Assembly: GCA_001803165.1 (NCBI GenBank)
Contig: MHAZ01000021.1
Location: 558,001 to 622,000 of the forward strand
DNA: 64,000 bases
Source of the DNA: Stygiobacter sp. RIFOXYC2_FULL_38_25
Lineage (GTDB): Bacteria; Bacteroidota; Ignavibacteria; Ignavibacteriales; Melioribacteraceae
Direction of reading: 5' to 3'
Shown piece after piece: positions 33,991 through 43,189 of this stretch (positions within the stretch are counted from its first letter, which is position 1; every line of letters starts with the position of its first letter). The notes beneath the pieces were generated by a model. The model had not been told where the DNA came from. It saw nothing but the letters and a program-made list of their open reading frames with translations, and made no database searches. Made by a program: the position numbers and the translations under genes.

Positions 33991-35970
33991 ATGAAAATTT
34001 TTCGTGGTGTGTTACTGCTAATTTTAGCATGTGTTCTACTTTCGTGCGATGCACCCCGCTTAAACCCCTTTGATCCCCTTGGTCAAGACTACAAGTTTGC
34101 CCAATTTGACGGCTTTGTACAAACTTACGAGCAACCCCGCCCCGGTATTCCAAATGTTACTGTTACTTGGAAAAATCAAAATGTTTCTGTTCTGACGGAT
34201 TCTCTCGGATACTACAAAATAATAGATGTACCAAGAGTAAACGGCATGGTTTATTTTGAAAAAGCCGGGTTCTCGAAAGACTCTGTTTTTCTTGAATGGA
34301 ACAATAAAAATTATAAACGAATTGATCCGGCTAGGCTTTTGTCTTATACATTTGGGGATTTGGAAGGATTCATCCAAACAATAGATCATCAGTTTATTGC
34401 TAAAGCAAAAGTATTTTGGGAGAATCAAAAAATTACGGTTGAATCCAATCAGAACGGATATTTTAAGATTGAAAATGTTCCGATACGAAGCGGAATGATA
34501 TACATTGAAAAAGAAGATTTTAAAACCGATACACTTTGGGTTGAGTGGACTGATGGAAAAGAGAAGAAAACAAAAACGCTTCCAATAAGAACTCTTGAAT
34601 ACAACATCGGCGATTTGGAAGGAACAGTTATAACATCGGATGCCCAGCCTCAATCTATAGAAAATGTACACGTAGGCTGGAAAGGATTGAACACTGTTTC
34701 TGTTACTGGAACAGATGGAAAATACATGTTCAAGCAAATTCCGATTAATAATGGTGAATTATATTTCCAAAAAGATGGCTTTAAGTCTGACACACTTATT
34801 GTGCAATGGAGTGTTGTTAAAGCAAAGACCGTTCCACCACACAAATTAAAATATACTCACGGTGATTTGTTTGGTTACATACTTACCAATGATACGAAGT
34901 TGGGAGTTCCCAAAGCATATGTTCGCTGGGATAAATCCAATACAATTACAGAGACCAACGATCAAGGATATTTTAAGTTTGCAAACATTCTGATAGAAAA
35001 CGGTACTCTTCATTTTGAAAAAGAAGGATTTAAGAAGGGCTCGGTAGGTGTTTTTTGGGAAGGTGAAAAAACAAAACGACAAGATGCGGTAATAGAATAT
35101 AGCAGCGGAACATTATCGGGCTATGTTAGAACAGAAAAGCTGCCGCGCGTTCCAATTGCAAGAACAAAAGTATATTGGAAAAACCATAGCGTAGTAAAAG
35201 AAACAGATGAAGCCGGTTATTATAAAATAGATGACGTTCCAACAACAGACGGTCATGTTTATTTTGAAAAAACCGGATTCTCACCCGATTCGGTTTATGT
35301 TCAGTGGGGAACAAAAAACGAACTAACAAATCAAAACGTTTTTTTGAATGCAATTCCCCGGCTTGATGATATTGCAATATTTTCTGTTGTTACGAACAAA
35401 TTCCCAACAGAATTTAAAACTACGCGGCTAACAGTTCAAACAAAAATTTCTGATGCTGAAAATGATGTTGATAGTGTGTTTGTACAATGCAAAGAATTAA
35501 ATGTATTTGAACCGCTACAGTATAACTTATCAACAAAAAGCTTTGAAAGGGAATTCAATTCCGCTGATTTTAAAGTAGATTATGTTGATCAGATAATTGG
35601 AAAAAATATTGAAATAGTAGTAAAGGATGTTTCGAAGCAACAATTTACAATCGGTCTTTCTACGCTTAAACGAATTATAACTGAGGATATAATAACTCAT
35701 TCGCCTAAGGCGGCGGCAGTTGTAACTTCTAAACCAACATATAGCTGGGCGCGGTTTTTAGGCGAGTATAACTACAAGTACTACATTGAGGTGCTTACAG
35801 ACGAGATACCGGCAACATCAGTTTGGAAAAGCGAATATTTTTCTAAGTCTGCTATTGAATATACACCAGCAACAAATTTGACTTCCGGAAATTATTTCTG
35901 GATTCTTTGGGTAGAAGACGATTTTCATAATCGTGCTTCGTCAAGACCAAGTACTTTTGAAGTGCAATAA
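33991..35970 (+). CDS. Lipoprotein with five tandem carboxypeptidase-regulatory repeats
   Basis: 659 residues from ATG at 33991; an upstream start at 33946 would precede the signal. The signal is MKIFRGVLLLILACVLLSCDAP. Five repeats of about 85 residues (from 40 to 455) share the order GDLEGFIQT, V-WENQ or W-N, GYFKI--VP, G-IYFEK-GF and DS-V-W. A final beta-rich domain with PTYSWARF and a WILWVEDDFHNR Ig-like segment follows. It is probably surface exposed. It starts the operon that includes a sigma-54 activator and a kinase. Confidence 0.8.
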   Translation: MKIFRGVLLLILACVLLSCDAPRLNPFDPLGQDYKFAQFDGFVQTYEQPRPGIPNVTVTWKNQNVSVLTDSLGYYKIIDVPRVNGMVYFEKAGFSKDSVFLEWNNKNYKRIDPARLLSYTFGDLEGFIQTIDHQFIAKAKVFWENQKITVESNQNGYFKIENVPIRSGMIYIEKEDFKTDTLWVEWTDGKEKKTKTLPIRTLEYNIGDLEGTVITSDAQPQSIENVHVGWKGLNTVSVTGTDGKYMFKQIPINNGELYFQKDGFKSDTLIVQWSVVKAKTVPPHKLKYTHGDLFGYILTNDTKLGVPKAYVRWDKSNTITETNDQGYFKFANILIENGTLHFEKEGFKKGSVGVFWEGEKTKRQDAVIEYSSGTLSGYVRTEKLPRVPIARTKVYWKNHSVVKETDEAGYYKIDDVPTTDGHVYFEKTGFSPDSVYVQWGTKNELTNQNVFLNAIPRLDDIAIFSVVTNKFPTEFKTTRLTVQTKISDAENDVDSVFVQCKELNVFEPLQYNLSTKSFEREFNSADFKVDYVDQIIGKNIEIVVKDVSKQQFTIGLSTLKRIITEDIITHSPKAAAVVTSKPTYSWARFLGEYNYKYYIEVLTDEIPATSVWKSEYFSKSAIEYTPATNLTSGNYFWILWVEDDFHNRASSRPSTFEVQ

Positions 35971-35983
35971 TTATAAGTGAGCG

Positions 35984-37474
35984 ATGAACAATTTTTTTGC
36001 TGAAAATATTAATCACATAAAGAACTTATCAAAAAGTGAGTTTGAATCGCTCTATGAGTTTACTGAAATACTAAACAGTGCAAACCGTCAAGATAGTCTG
36101 ATCGAAGATACGATAGACATTGTAATCAAAGTTATTAATGCAGAGCGCGGTTTATTTGTACGCTATTTTGCTTCAACGGATTCGTTCTCAATAATAACAG
36201 CGCGGAAAATTTCCAACGAAAGCATTACAGATCTTCATCAGTTTTCTTCCGGTATTTTGCAAAAAGTAATTAAAGAGAAAAAACCGCTTTTATATCACGA
36301 TGTAATGAGCGATCCGAATCTTTCTCAATTTGAAAGCGTTCAGATACATAGAATTAAATCTGTTATCGGCGTACCAATCATTCGCGATGGAAATGTTTGG
36401 GGAATTATTATTGCAGACAGCCAGCTTGACCGGCGCGAATTCACAGAAGAAAATCTTTTGTTCCTTAGTTTTTTCTCTAACCTTGTTTCACTCGCGCTTG
36501 ATAGAATTATTAAGCTGGAAGAGTTAGAAAAAGAAAATCAAATTTTGCTTAACCGGCTTCAATCAATGGAAAACGTTCCGGAGATGATTGGCATAAGCCA
36601 GGTGATGAGAAATCTCAGTCAGCTTATTCATAGAGTAGCTCAAACCGAAGCTACGGTTTTAATTTCCGGTGAAAGTGGAACAGGAAAAGAAGTTACAGCT
36701 AAAGCAATTCATCAACTGAGTAAAAGAAAAGACAAACCGTTCTTAGCCCAATTCTGCGGATCAATTCCGGATAATCTTCTTGAAAGCGAATTATTCGGCT
36801 ACAAAAAAGGTGCTTTCACCGGCGCTAATGCCGATAAGCAAGGACTACTAGAAGCCGCAGACGGCGGAACATTTTTTCTTGATGAGATTGCAGATATTTC
36901 TCCGGCGCTGCAAGCAAAACTTTTGCGTGTATTAGAGAATAGAGAAATTATACGCCTTGGCGATGTTAAGGTTAAAAAAATAGACGTTAGAATTTTAGCT
37001 GCCACGAACAAAGACTTACACCAACTTGTAAAAGAAGGCGCCTTCCGTGAAGATTTGTTTTACAGATTGAACGTATTCCCAATAAAAATGCCGCCGCTCC
37101 GCGAACGGCGCGAAGATATTCCAATACTTGCACATCATTTCATTCAGAGAATTGCTAAAAAGCAGATAGCAATAGAATCAGCGGCTGTAAAAAAACTGGA
37201 AAGTTATTTCTGGCCAGGCAACATTCGCCAGCTAATGAATGTAATTCAGCGCGCAATAATTTTGTGCGATGCCGACAAAATTTTAAACGACAATATTATT
37301 CTCGAAGACGAAAAGAGCTTAGAGAATTTTAACGGAACACTTGGCGAGTTTGAGGTTCTCCTTCTTAAAAAACGGTTGGAACAGTTTAACGGTAATAGAA
37401 CACTTACCGCAAAATCACTCGATGTATCTGTACGATGGATACAGCTAAAGCTCAAGGAGCTTGGCATACAATGA
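35984..37474 (+). CDS. GAF-domain sigma-54-dependent transcriptional activator
   Basis: 496 residues. A GAF domain (about 20-170) contains [11 protein letters not shown] and [18 protein letters not shown]. The AAA+ domain (about 205-430) has Walker [22 protein letters not shown] (the GAFTGA loop that contacts sigma-54), Walker [10 protein letters not shown] and ERREDIP. A Fis-type helix-turn-helix ends the protein ([26 protein letters not shown]). It probably senses a small molecule through GAF. It overlaps the kinase gene by four bases. Confidence 0.95.
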   Translation: MNNFFAENINHIKNLSKSEFESLYEFTEILNSANRQDSLIEDTIDIVIKVINAERGLFVRYFASTDSFSIITARKISNESITDLHQFSSGILQKVIKEKKPLLYHDVMSDPNLSQFESVQIHRIKSVIGVPIIRDGNVWGIIIADSQLDRREFTEENLLFLSFFSNLVSLALDRIIKLEELEKENQILLNRLQSMENVPEMIGISQVMRNLSQLIHRVAQTEATVLISGESGTGKEVTAKAIHQLSKRKDKPFLAQFCGSIPDNLLESELFGYKKGAFTGANADKQGLLEAADGGTFFLDEIADISPALQAKLLRVLENREIIRLGDVKVKKIDVRILAATNKDLHQLVKEGAFREDLFYRLNVFPIKMPPLRERREDIPILAHHFIQRIAKKQIAIESAAVKKLESYFWPGNIRQLMNVIQRAIILCDADKILNDNIILEDEKSLENFNGTLGEFEVLLLKKRLEQFNGNRTLTAKSLDVSVRWIQLKLKELGIQ

Positions 37475-39063
37475 TGACCGGCTTGAGTGCAGAAATACTC
37501 TTTGAAAAATTTCAGATCATAGATGTTCTCAAGAAAGATGAACACGCGGCTGTTTTTCTTGCTAATCATATTTATCTGAGCAAAAAAATAATTCTTAAAG
37601 TTCTCAACACGCAAAAAATTTCAGATCATGCACTTATAGAACGTTTTAAGCGCGAAGCAAAAATATTAGCTCAGTTAGATAATCCGCATATTATTAAAGT
37701 CCTCGATTTCGGCATGTTCAAAGAATATTTCTACATTTCTTTTGAATACATAGATGGAGTTTCTCTTCGCAATCTTTTGAAGCAAATGCAACTTAGCAAT
37801 GAGCAGAAGAATCATTTAATGGCTCAACTATTAAAAGGACTGCACTATGCTCATCAATGCCAAATAATCCACCGGGATATCAAACCGGAAAATATTTTTG
37901 TTGATAACAGCCTTAATCTTAAAATTGGTGATTTTGGACTGGCTCTTTCCGCCGAAGATAATTTTGTTACAAATCCCTACTCGATTGTTGGAACGCCAAG
38001 CTATATGAGTCCGGAACAAGTTCGCGGCGCAAAGCTAAACGCACAAAGCGATTTGTTTTCCGCAGGCGTTGTCCTTTATGAAATATTTACCGGAAAAAAT
38101 CCATTTCTAAAAGACAATGTTAGTCTAACGATTAACGAGATTATGGCGTTTGATGAAGACTTGGTTTCCAAAGGATTAGAGAACCAAGAGCAAAGCGTTA
38201 AGGATGTTATTTATCACTTGATTAGAAAGAATGTAAAAGATAGATACACAACTGCGCTTGAAGCACTAAACGATCTTGGTGTTTCGGTAGAACAGCCAAC
38301 ATTAGTAATCAAACCGGAAAGTGTCCGCGAAAACAAAAACCGGTTGAAAGCTGTTGCGGCGATTATAACTGTTGCCGTTATAGCCGTTGTGTTTGTTGTA
38401 TTGAAAATTTTTGATTCACAAACTCCGGTTTCATTACCCAACATAAATCTTGTTGATTCAACCTCTCAAAAAAATCAAAATGTACAACAACCGACAAATG
38501 ATTTGCAAAATGATAGAGAACAAATTGATACTGCGAATTTGAATAAACAGTTGATAGAGGAGCAGAATAAAACAATACCAAACGCAATATCAACTGAATC
38601 GAATGAAAATTTATCAACACAACAGCCGGCGAAAAACTTAGGAGAAGGATGGTTAATAGTACGTGCCGAAGTTGGAACACGGGTGATTATCGAGGGAGAA
38701 AACCATCCCGAAGCATTATCGAAATTTATTTACCTACAAGAAGGCGAGTATAATGTAAAATTAGAAAATGATGTTTATCCTTCTTATACAGAAAAGGTTA
38801 AGATTATTTCTAAACAAGGCACAACATTGAAAGTTGATTTTACCAGCAAGGTTGGCTTTGTTACTTTTGATGTTCGTCCCGAAGCTCAAATATATGTTGA
38901 CGGAAACAAAAAGGGAGAATGCCCGCCCATTCAGAAAATGGTACCAATCAAGCCGGGTCTAAGAAGAATTTTATTAAAGAACTCTAATTATAAAGACTTA
39001 GATACGTCAATAAACATTAATAAAGGGGATACACTGAAATTTAGTTATAAATTTAAGAAGTAG
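37471..39063 (+). CDS. Ser/Thr protein kinase with PEGA domain
   Basis: 530 residues from the ATG at 37471, which overlaps the activator's TGA (ATGA) and is preceded by AAGGAG 11 bases earlier. A longer in-frame start at 37435 lies inside the upstream gene. The kinase domain (about 10-275) has KKIILKVL (Lys), [21 protein letters not shown] and [11 protein letters not shown] membrane helix lies near 305-325. A linker and a PEGA-type domain (about 420-525), with [21 protein letters not shown], follow outside the membrane. The targets are unknown; the coupled activator is one candidate. Confidence 0.93.
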   Translation: MMTGLSAEILFEKFQIIDVLKKDEHAAVFLANHIYLSKKIILKVLNTQKISDHALIERFKREAKILAQLDNPHIIKVLDFGMFKEYFYISFEYIDGVSLRNLLKQMQLSNEQKNHLMAQLLKGLHYAHQCQIIHRDIKPENIFVDNSLNLKIGDFGLALSAEDNFVTNPYSIVGTPSYMSPEQVRGAKLNAQSDLFSAGVVLYEIFTGKNPFLKDNVSLTINEIMAFDEDLVSKGLENQEQSVKDVIYHLIRKNVKDRYTTALEALNDLGVSVEQPTLVIKPESVRENKNRLKAVAAIITVAVIAVVFVVLKIFDSQTPVSLPNINLVDSTSQKNQNVQQPTNDLQNDREQIDTANLNKQLIEEQNKTIPNAISTESNENLSTQQPAKNLGEGWLIVRAEVGTRVIIEGENHPEALSKFIYLQEGEYNVKLENDVYPSYTEKVKIISKQGTTLKVDFTSKVGFVTFDVRPEAQIYVDGNKKGECPPIQKMVPIKPGLRRILLKNSNYKDLDTSININKGDTLKFSYKFKK

Positions 39064-39105
39064 ATGGTATGATAATTGACCATTTACAAAAAAGAGCGCA
39101 GTAAA

Positions 39106-40371
39106 ATGAAAAAAATATTTGTAACAGTTGCGATTTTGCTTTGGAGTGCGAATGTATTGCTTAGTCAAGCATGGCAGGTTACCCCGCACAAAATGCCTTA
39201 TCCTGTATCCGGCGGGCAAGTGGTTTATGATTTGGCAGCTCAAGGCAATAAGATATACATCTTAGGCGGTTATTCGGATTCGCTTCAACAAACCGTAGAT
39301 TGGATTCAAGAATACAATGCCGAATTAGATAGTTGGAAAATGGTTGGGCAAATGCTTCAACCGCGTAAACAATTCGTTGCAGATATATGGAAGGGAAATT
39401 CAGTTTACTTTGGCGGTGCTCACGATACATCGTTAACAAAAACCGCTTTAGAAGCATGGAATTTTAATAGTGCAGTTACTCCAAGTGTGTTGGATGCTAA
39501 TGCAGATTTTGGAAGATCATTTTCTACCGGGCATATAATTAATGATGTTCTATACCTTATCGGCGGCTCTCCTTATGCCGGCGGAAAAATATCTTACATA
39601 TCTTCTTATAATCTTGTATCTAAACAAGTTTCTATGAAATATGATTTTGCCTCTGATGATAAACCACGCGAGCCAATGACTTTTATTGTTGGAGAAAGCA
39701 TTTACATTTTCGGCGGCGCGTTTAATGGGGTTATTGATAAAATCCAAAAGTTTAATATTGCTTTACAAAAGATTGAAAACCTCCCCGATAAACTTATTGA
39801 AAAAAGAGCCGGTGGTTCATCTATTTACTTTCCCCAAATAAGAAAAGGATTTCTAATTGGCGGTTACAACGAAACATATCCGGCTATGCAAACAGTGGAA
39901 ATAGTTTCGGTTAACTCTGACGGCACATTAAAAATTTCGAACACAGCATCATTAAACTATGCGCGGTATAATCCTATGGCAGTTAACTATAAGGGAACAA
40001 TTGCCGTGTTTGGCGGGAAAGATACAAAAGGCAAAGTTGTTCCCTATGTCGAATTTTTGGTTGTCAGCTATCCGAATGATGTGAAAAATGATGGGCTACC
40101 TACTGAGTTTAAGCTAGATCAAAATTTTCCTAATCCGTTTAACCCAAGTACAACAATCAAATATCAAATGCCAAAAGCGGGCTATGTAAGTTTGAAAGTT
40201 TATGATATTCTAGGGCGTGAAGTTGCAACTCTGGTTGATGAATACAAACAAGCCGGAATTTACAATTCAAAATTTTCGTTGAATGATTCCCACGCCTCTT
40301 CGGGACTATACTTAGCTCAGTTCAGAGCAGGTAACACAATTCAGACAATAAAGATGATGTTGCTCAAATGA
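39106..40371 (+). CDS. Kelch-repeat surface protein with T9SS tail
   Basis: 421 residues from the ATG at 39106 (MKKIFVTVAILLWSANVLLSQ signal). Kelch repeats (about 30-330) are marked by KIYILGGYSDSLQQTVDWI, VLYLIGGSPYAGGK, SIYIFGGAFNGVIDK, GFLIGGYNE and TIAVFGGKDTKG, making one beta-propeller. The T9SS sorting domain (LDQNFPNPFNPSTTIKY ... MMLLK) ends it. It overlaps the DUF5683 gene by four bases. Confidence 0.88.
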   Translation: MKKIFVTVAILLWSANVLLSQAWQVTPHKMPYPVSGGQVVYDLAAQGNKIYILGGYSDSLQQTVDWIQEYNAELDSWKMVGQMLQPRKQFVADIWKGNSVYFGGAHDTSLTKTALEAWNFNSAVTPSVLDANADFGRSFSTGHIINDVLYLIGGSPYAGGKISYISSYNLVSKQVSMKYDFASDDKPREPMTFIVGESIYIFGGAFNGVIDKIQKFNIALQKIENLPDKLIEKRAGGSSIYFPQIRKGFLIGGYNETYPAMQTVEIVSVNSDGTLKISNTASLNYARYNPMAVNYKGTIAVFGGKDTKGKVVPYVEFLVVSYPNDVKNDGLPTEFKLDQNFPNPFNPSTTIKYQMPKAGYVSLKVYDILGREVATLVDEYKQAGIYNSKFSLNDSHASSGLYLAQFRAGNTIQTIKMMLLK

Positions 40372-41177
40372 TAAGAAAATCTCTGCTATTAATATTCTTT
40401 GTAGTAACAACATTTTCTTATGCTCAAGAAGCAACATATGAGAAAATCAAGAAACTTTGTTATGAAGAATACGAATATGAAAAAGTTATTCAGCTTTCAA
40501 ACGAGTTAATCAAGAAAGAAGGAGTTGAAGATTCAACTCTAATAAACTTATATCTAATGCGGGCTATTTCCTTTTATGCGCTCGATAACGAAAACTTGGT
40601 TCGAATAAGCTTCGAGAATATTCTAAAAATTAAAAAAACTTTTACACCGGATATCAGAAAAATCAATACTAAGATTATCGTAATTTTTAATGAGGTTAAG
40701 GCGGAGTTTATTCGGCAAAACCCTATGCAGGCAACAACTCCCGAAGATGTTGCCAAAATAATAAGCTTGGCGGCAGAGAAGGAAGCAATGTTGAAAGCCG
40801 CAACAATAAAAAATATTCTTGTTCCCGGCTGGGGGCAAATGGCGCTCAACTCAACAACCAAGGGAATATTAATGGGCGGATTATCAACGGCTAATTTAGC
40901 AGCGATGATATACTATGTTTTTGATACAAACAAAAAAGAAGACGCTTACCTAAAAGAAACAAACAAATTTTTAGTTGATCAGAAATACGCTTCTTATAAT
41001 AGTTCCTACAAAACCAGAAATATTTTGATTGCAACTTATGCCGCGTTATGGATTTATTCCCAAATTGATTTGCACTTTTTCAACAATACTTTGCCGGATG
41101 CGGAGTTACAAAACGATTCTTCCTTAGTACAGCAAAAAGAAAGTTTTGTAAATATTTCTATACGATTTCCACTATGA
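40368..41177 (+). CDS. DUF5683-family membrane protein
   Basis: 269 residues. A signal peptide (MIRKSLLLIFFVVTTFSYAQ) is followed by a helical, TPR-like part (LCYEEYEYEKVIQLSNELIKKEG ...). The characteristic KNILVPGWGQMALNSTTKGILMGGLSTANLAAMI motif lies near residues 143-176, and another membrane helix near 220. The DUF5683 family is common in Bacteroidota and Ignavibacteria and is unassigned. It ends the five-gene operon. Confidence 0.8.
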   Translation: MIRKSLLLIFFVVTTFSYAQEATYEKIKKLCYEEYEYEKVIQLSNELIKKEGVEDSTLINLYLMRAISFYALDNENLVRISFENILKIKKTFTPDIRKINTKIIVIFNEVKAEFIRQNPMQATTPEDVAKIISLAAEKEAMLKAATIKNILVPGWGQMALNSTTKGILMGGLSTANLAAMIYYVFDTNKKEDAYLKETNKFLVDQKYASYNSSYKTRNILIATYAALWIYSQIDLHFFNNTLPDAELQNDSSLVQQKESFVNISIRFPL

Positions 41178-41300
41178 AATGACACGCATAAAATTCAATA
41201 GCGGCGAAAAATATTCGCACTTCAGAATAGTATTCAAGGCGATATACCATTACATATCAACATTTTACAATTTTTTAAGCATTTTTATTTCTATCGTTTT
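41178..41300. other. Gap between the surface-protein operon and the sigma-54 promoter
   Basis: No gene is seen. The rest of the 351-base gap to 41528 holds the sigma-54 promoter, small-RNA candidate and terminator given separately. No obvious terminator for the upstream operon occurs before the strong one at 41360, so the two transcripts may share it. From 41406 to 41528 I see nothing recognisable. Confidence 0.4.
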
Positions 41301-41316
41301 TGGCATGTTCATTGCA
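41301..41316 (+). promoter_or_regulatory. Sigma-54 (-24/-12) promoter
   Basis: TGGCAT-GTTCA-TTGCA has the invariant GG and GC with the exact spacing required (G of -24 to C of -12 is 12 bases) and only one uncertain base relative to TGGCAC-N5-TTGCA. Transcription should start near 41327. Two sigma-54 activators (35984 and 46345) are encoded nearby. It precedes a terminator by about 45 bases. Confidence 0.75.
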
Positions 41317-41326
41317 AATACTAATG

Positions 41327-41405
41327 TACACACACACAATGGACTCCGTCCTTAAGATTGGCGAAGGGTAAAAAGTTTAAGAAGGTCCTTCGCCTTCTTT
41401 TTTTT
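41327..41405 (+). ncRNA. Candidate sigma-54-dependent small RNA or attenuated leader
   Basis: Predicted transcript of about 79 nt from the sigma-54 start to the T run of the terminator. It holds no gene beyond a 10-codon ORF (MDSVLKIGEG, 41339-41371) without a Shine-Dalgarno site. The segment GGAC...TTAA upstream could pair with TTTAAG...GTCC in the terminator loop, giving a possible alternative structure. If termination is incomplete it leads into the STAS gene at 41529. Both roles are inferred. Confidence 0.5.
41360..41405 (+). terminator. Strong rho-independent terminator
   Basis: GGCGAAGG (41360-41367) pairs perfectly with CCTTCGCC (41387-41394), followed by TTC and a run of nine T. The loop is 19 bases. 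It stands 45 bases after the predicted sigma-54 transcription start and could also end the operon 33991-41177. Confidence 0.9.
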
Positions 41406-41528
41406 AAAGAAATTCCAAAATTTATTTTACGACTTCAAGAAGGCATTTTTAAGATGTTTTCTATTCATCCTAATATTGCCTATATTTCTCAACAAATTTT
41501 CACAAAAAGATAGGTTTTTTATTCGGGT

Positions 41529-41894
41529 ATGGATTTTAAATCGGAAAAAATAGGAGACATTGGAGTAGTTCACGTTTATCTTACCAGAGCTACCCTAGCC
41601 AAAGCTGTTAATTTCAAGGATTTCGCTACTGAAGTGATTTCATCCGGGACAAATAAACTTGTTATTGACCTAAGCATTTGCGAATACATTGACTCTACTT
41701 TTCTTGGAGCAATGGTTGCTTTGCTAAAAAAAGTTAATTCACTTAGCGGAGACTTAAGATTAGTCTATAATAAAGAAACGCCTTCTCTAGTTTTCGTTCT
41801 AACACGTATGGATAAGGTTTTTAAGATATTCCCCAACTTGCAAGATGCAGTAGATAGTTTTAGCGCCGGAAAACCCAAGCTTAACTGGAAATAG
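41529..41894 (+). CDS. STAS-domain anti-sigma factor antagonist
   Basis: 121 residues, one STAS domain. The phosphorylatable Ser is at 56 in EYIDSTFLGAMVALL. The C-terminal part VLTRMDKVFKIFPNLQDAVDSF is shared with the STAS protein at 47752. In partner switching the serine is phosphorylated by a kinase of the RsbW type and dephosphorylated by a PP2C such as the one at 48139. The preceding gap contains a sigma-54 promoter and terminator. Its stop is adjacent to the end of the converging U32 gene. Confidence 0.92.
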   Translation: MDFKSEKIGDIGVVHVYLTRATLAKAVNFKDFATEVISSGTNKLVIDLSICEYIDSTFLGAMVALLKKVNSLSGDLRLVYNKETPSLVFVLTRMDKVFKIFPNLQDAVDSFSAGKPKLNWK

Positions 41895-43121
41895 TTAAGT
41901 TCCTACTTGTATAACTTTATAAATCCTATCATTCGGTCTTACTAACTCACCACATTTAAAAGTAATTTCAGTTCCTTTCTCGCCGACAATTAATTCTTTT
42001 TCATCCAACATCAGCTGATCAATTTTTAATTCAATAGTCCCGGTAGTGTTGCCAATTATATAGATAGTCTCGCCGACACTCATAGTGTCTGCCTCAAGCT
42101 TAACCGACACAATGTTACTTTTTTTGTAATAGTTTACAACTTTTCCAACGTAAGATTTTTTTGTGGTTGCAGCACTACCATAAATATTGGCAAAGTCCTT
42201 AGTAGAGGGCATTCCCAGATAAAAACCGGTAGAAAATCCACGGTTGTAAACTTTCTCTAATTCCGTTACAAAATTTGATTTGATTTCTTGTGTTAACTTT
42301 CCTTCAAAATAGAGATCAATTGCTTGCCGGTAAGTAGAAACAACTTTCGAGATATACTCCGGTGCGCGCTTTCTTCCTTCTATTTTGAATGAATCAATTC
42401 CGGATTCAATCAACTTGTCTATAATCTCAATAGTGCAAAGATCTTTGGGAGACATTACATAATCTTCTCCAAGAACCAAGGAGCCGCTTTCGTCTTTATC
42501 TTTCACTTCAAATTCTCGTCTGCAAGGCTGAAGACACTCGCCGCGGTTTGCGCTTTTCCCAAACAACTCATGACTCATAAAACATCTTCCGCTAACAGCA
42601 ACGCACATCGCGCCGTGAACGAAGGTTTCAATCTCGATATTCGATTTAGCTTTTATTTCGCGGATTTTATCTAAAGTACATTCTCTGGCAAGAACAACAC
42701 GGGCAGCGCCAAGATTCTCATAGAACTTAACTGCCGAGGAGTTAGATAAAGATGCTTGCGTGCTAATGCAAAAAGGCATCCGGTGTTCTAAACATTTCTG
42801 TATCACTGACATATCCCAGCAAATAACTAATTCAACACCAGCTTGTTTAGCTGTGCGTATTATTTCGTCAAGTTCATCAAGCTCGCTTTCATAAACAATT
42901 GTGTTTAGTGTAAGATGGGTTTTAACATTGTTTTCTTCACACACTTTTACAATTTCGCCCAATTCGGAAATATCGAAATTGCCTGCGGCAGCGCGCATGT
43001 TAAGTTGCTTCACGCCAAAGTAAACGGCATTAGCACCGCTCTTAATTGCTGTATTAAGCATAGCCCAATTACCGGCAGGGGCTAAAAGCTCCGGTTTCTT
43101 TATTTGTGTCTTTTCATTCAT
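41895..43121 (-). CDS. U32-family protein (TrhP/YegQ-like)
   Basis: 408 residues, close to the 450 of YegQ. LLAPAGNWAMLNTAIKSGANAVYFGV begins the domain, AVSGRCFMSHELFGKSANRGECLQPCR gives the family signature with conserved Cys, and DSFKIEGRKRAPEY follows. The C-terminal small domain includes VGETIYIIGNTTG. U32 proteins of this branch act in tRNA 5-hydroxyuridine formation or 23S rRNA hydroxylation; peptidase activity is doubtful. Specific symbol not assigned. Confidence 0.88.
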   Translation of the reverse strand: MNEKTQIKKPELLAPAGNWAMLNTAIKSGANAVYFGVKQLNMRAAAGNFDISELGEIVKVCEENNVKTHLTLNTIVYESELDELDEIIRTAKQAGVELVICWDMSVIQKCLEHRMPFCISTQASLSNSSAVKFYENLGAARVVLARECTLDKIREIKAKSNIEIETFVHGAMCVAVSGRCFMSHELFGKSANRGECLQPCRREFEVKDKDESGSLVLGEDYVMSPKDLCTIEIIDKLIESGIDSFKIEGRKRAPEYISKVVSTYRQAIDLYFEGKLTQEIKSNFVTELEKVYNRGFSTGFYLGMPSTKDFANIYGSAATTKKSYVGKVVNYYKKSNIVSVKLEADTMSVGETIYIIGNTTGTIELKIDQLMLDEKELIVGEKGTEITFKCGELVRPNDRIYKVIQVGT

Positions 43122-43189
43122 AATTTTATGGGCGCAATAATAATAAATATTGTTTAATTAAGTTTGTATTCAACATTCAAATTGTTTTT

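Noticed and set aside
37435-37470. Earlier start of the Ser/Thr kinase
   Set aside because: It lies inside the activator gene; the ATG at 37471 has AAGGAG at proper distance and forms an ATGA overlap.
39065-39080. TGGTATGATAATTGAC as a sigma-54 promoter
   Set aside because: The invariant GC at -12 is GA here, so it should not work.
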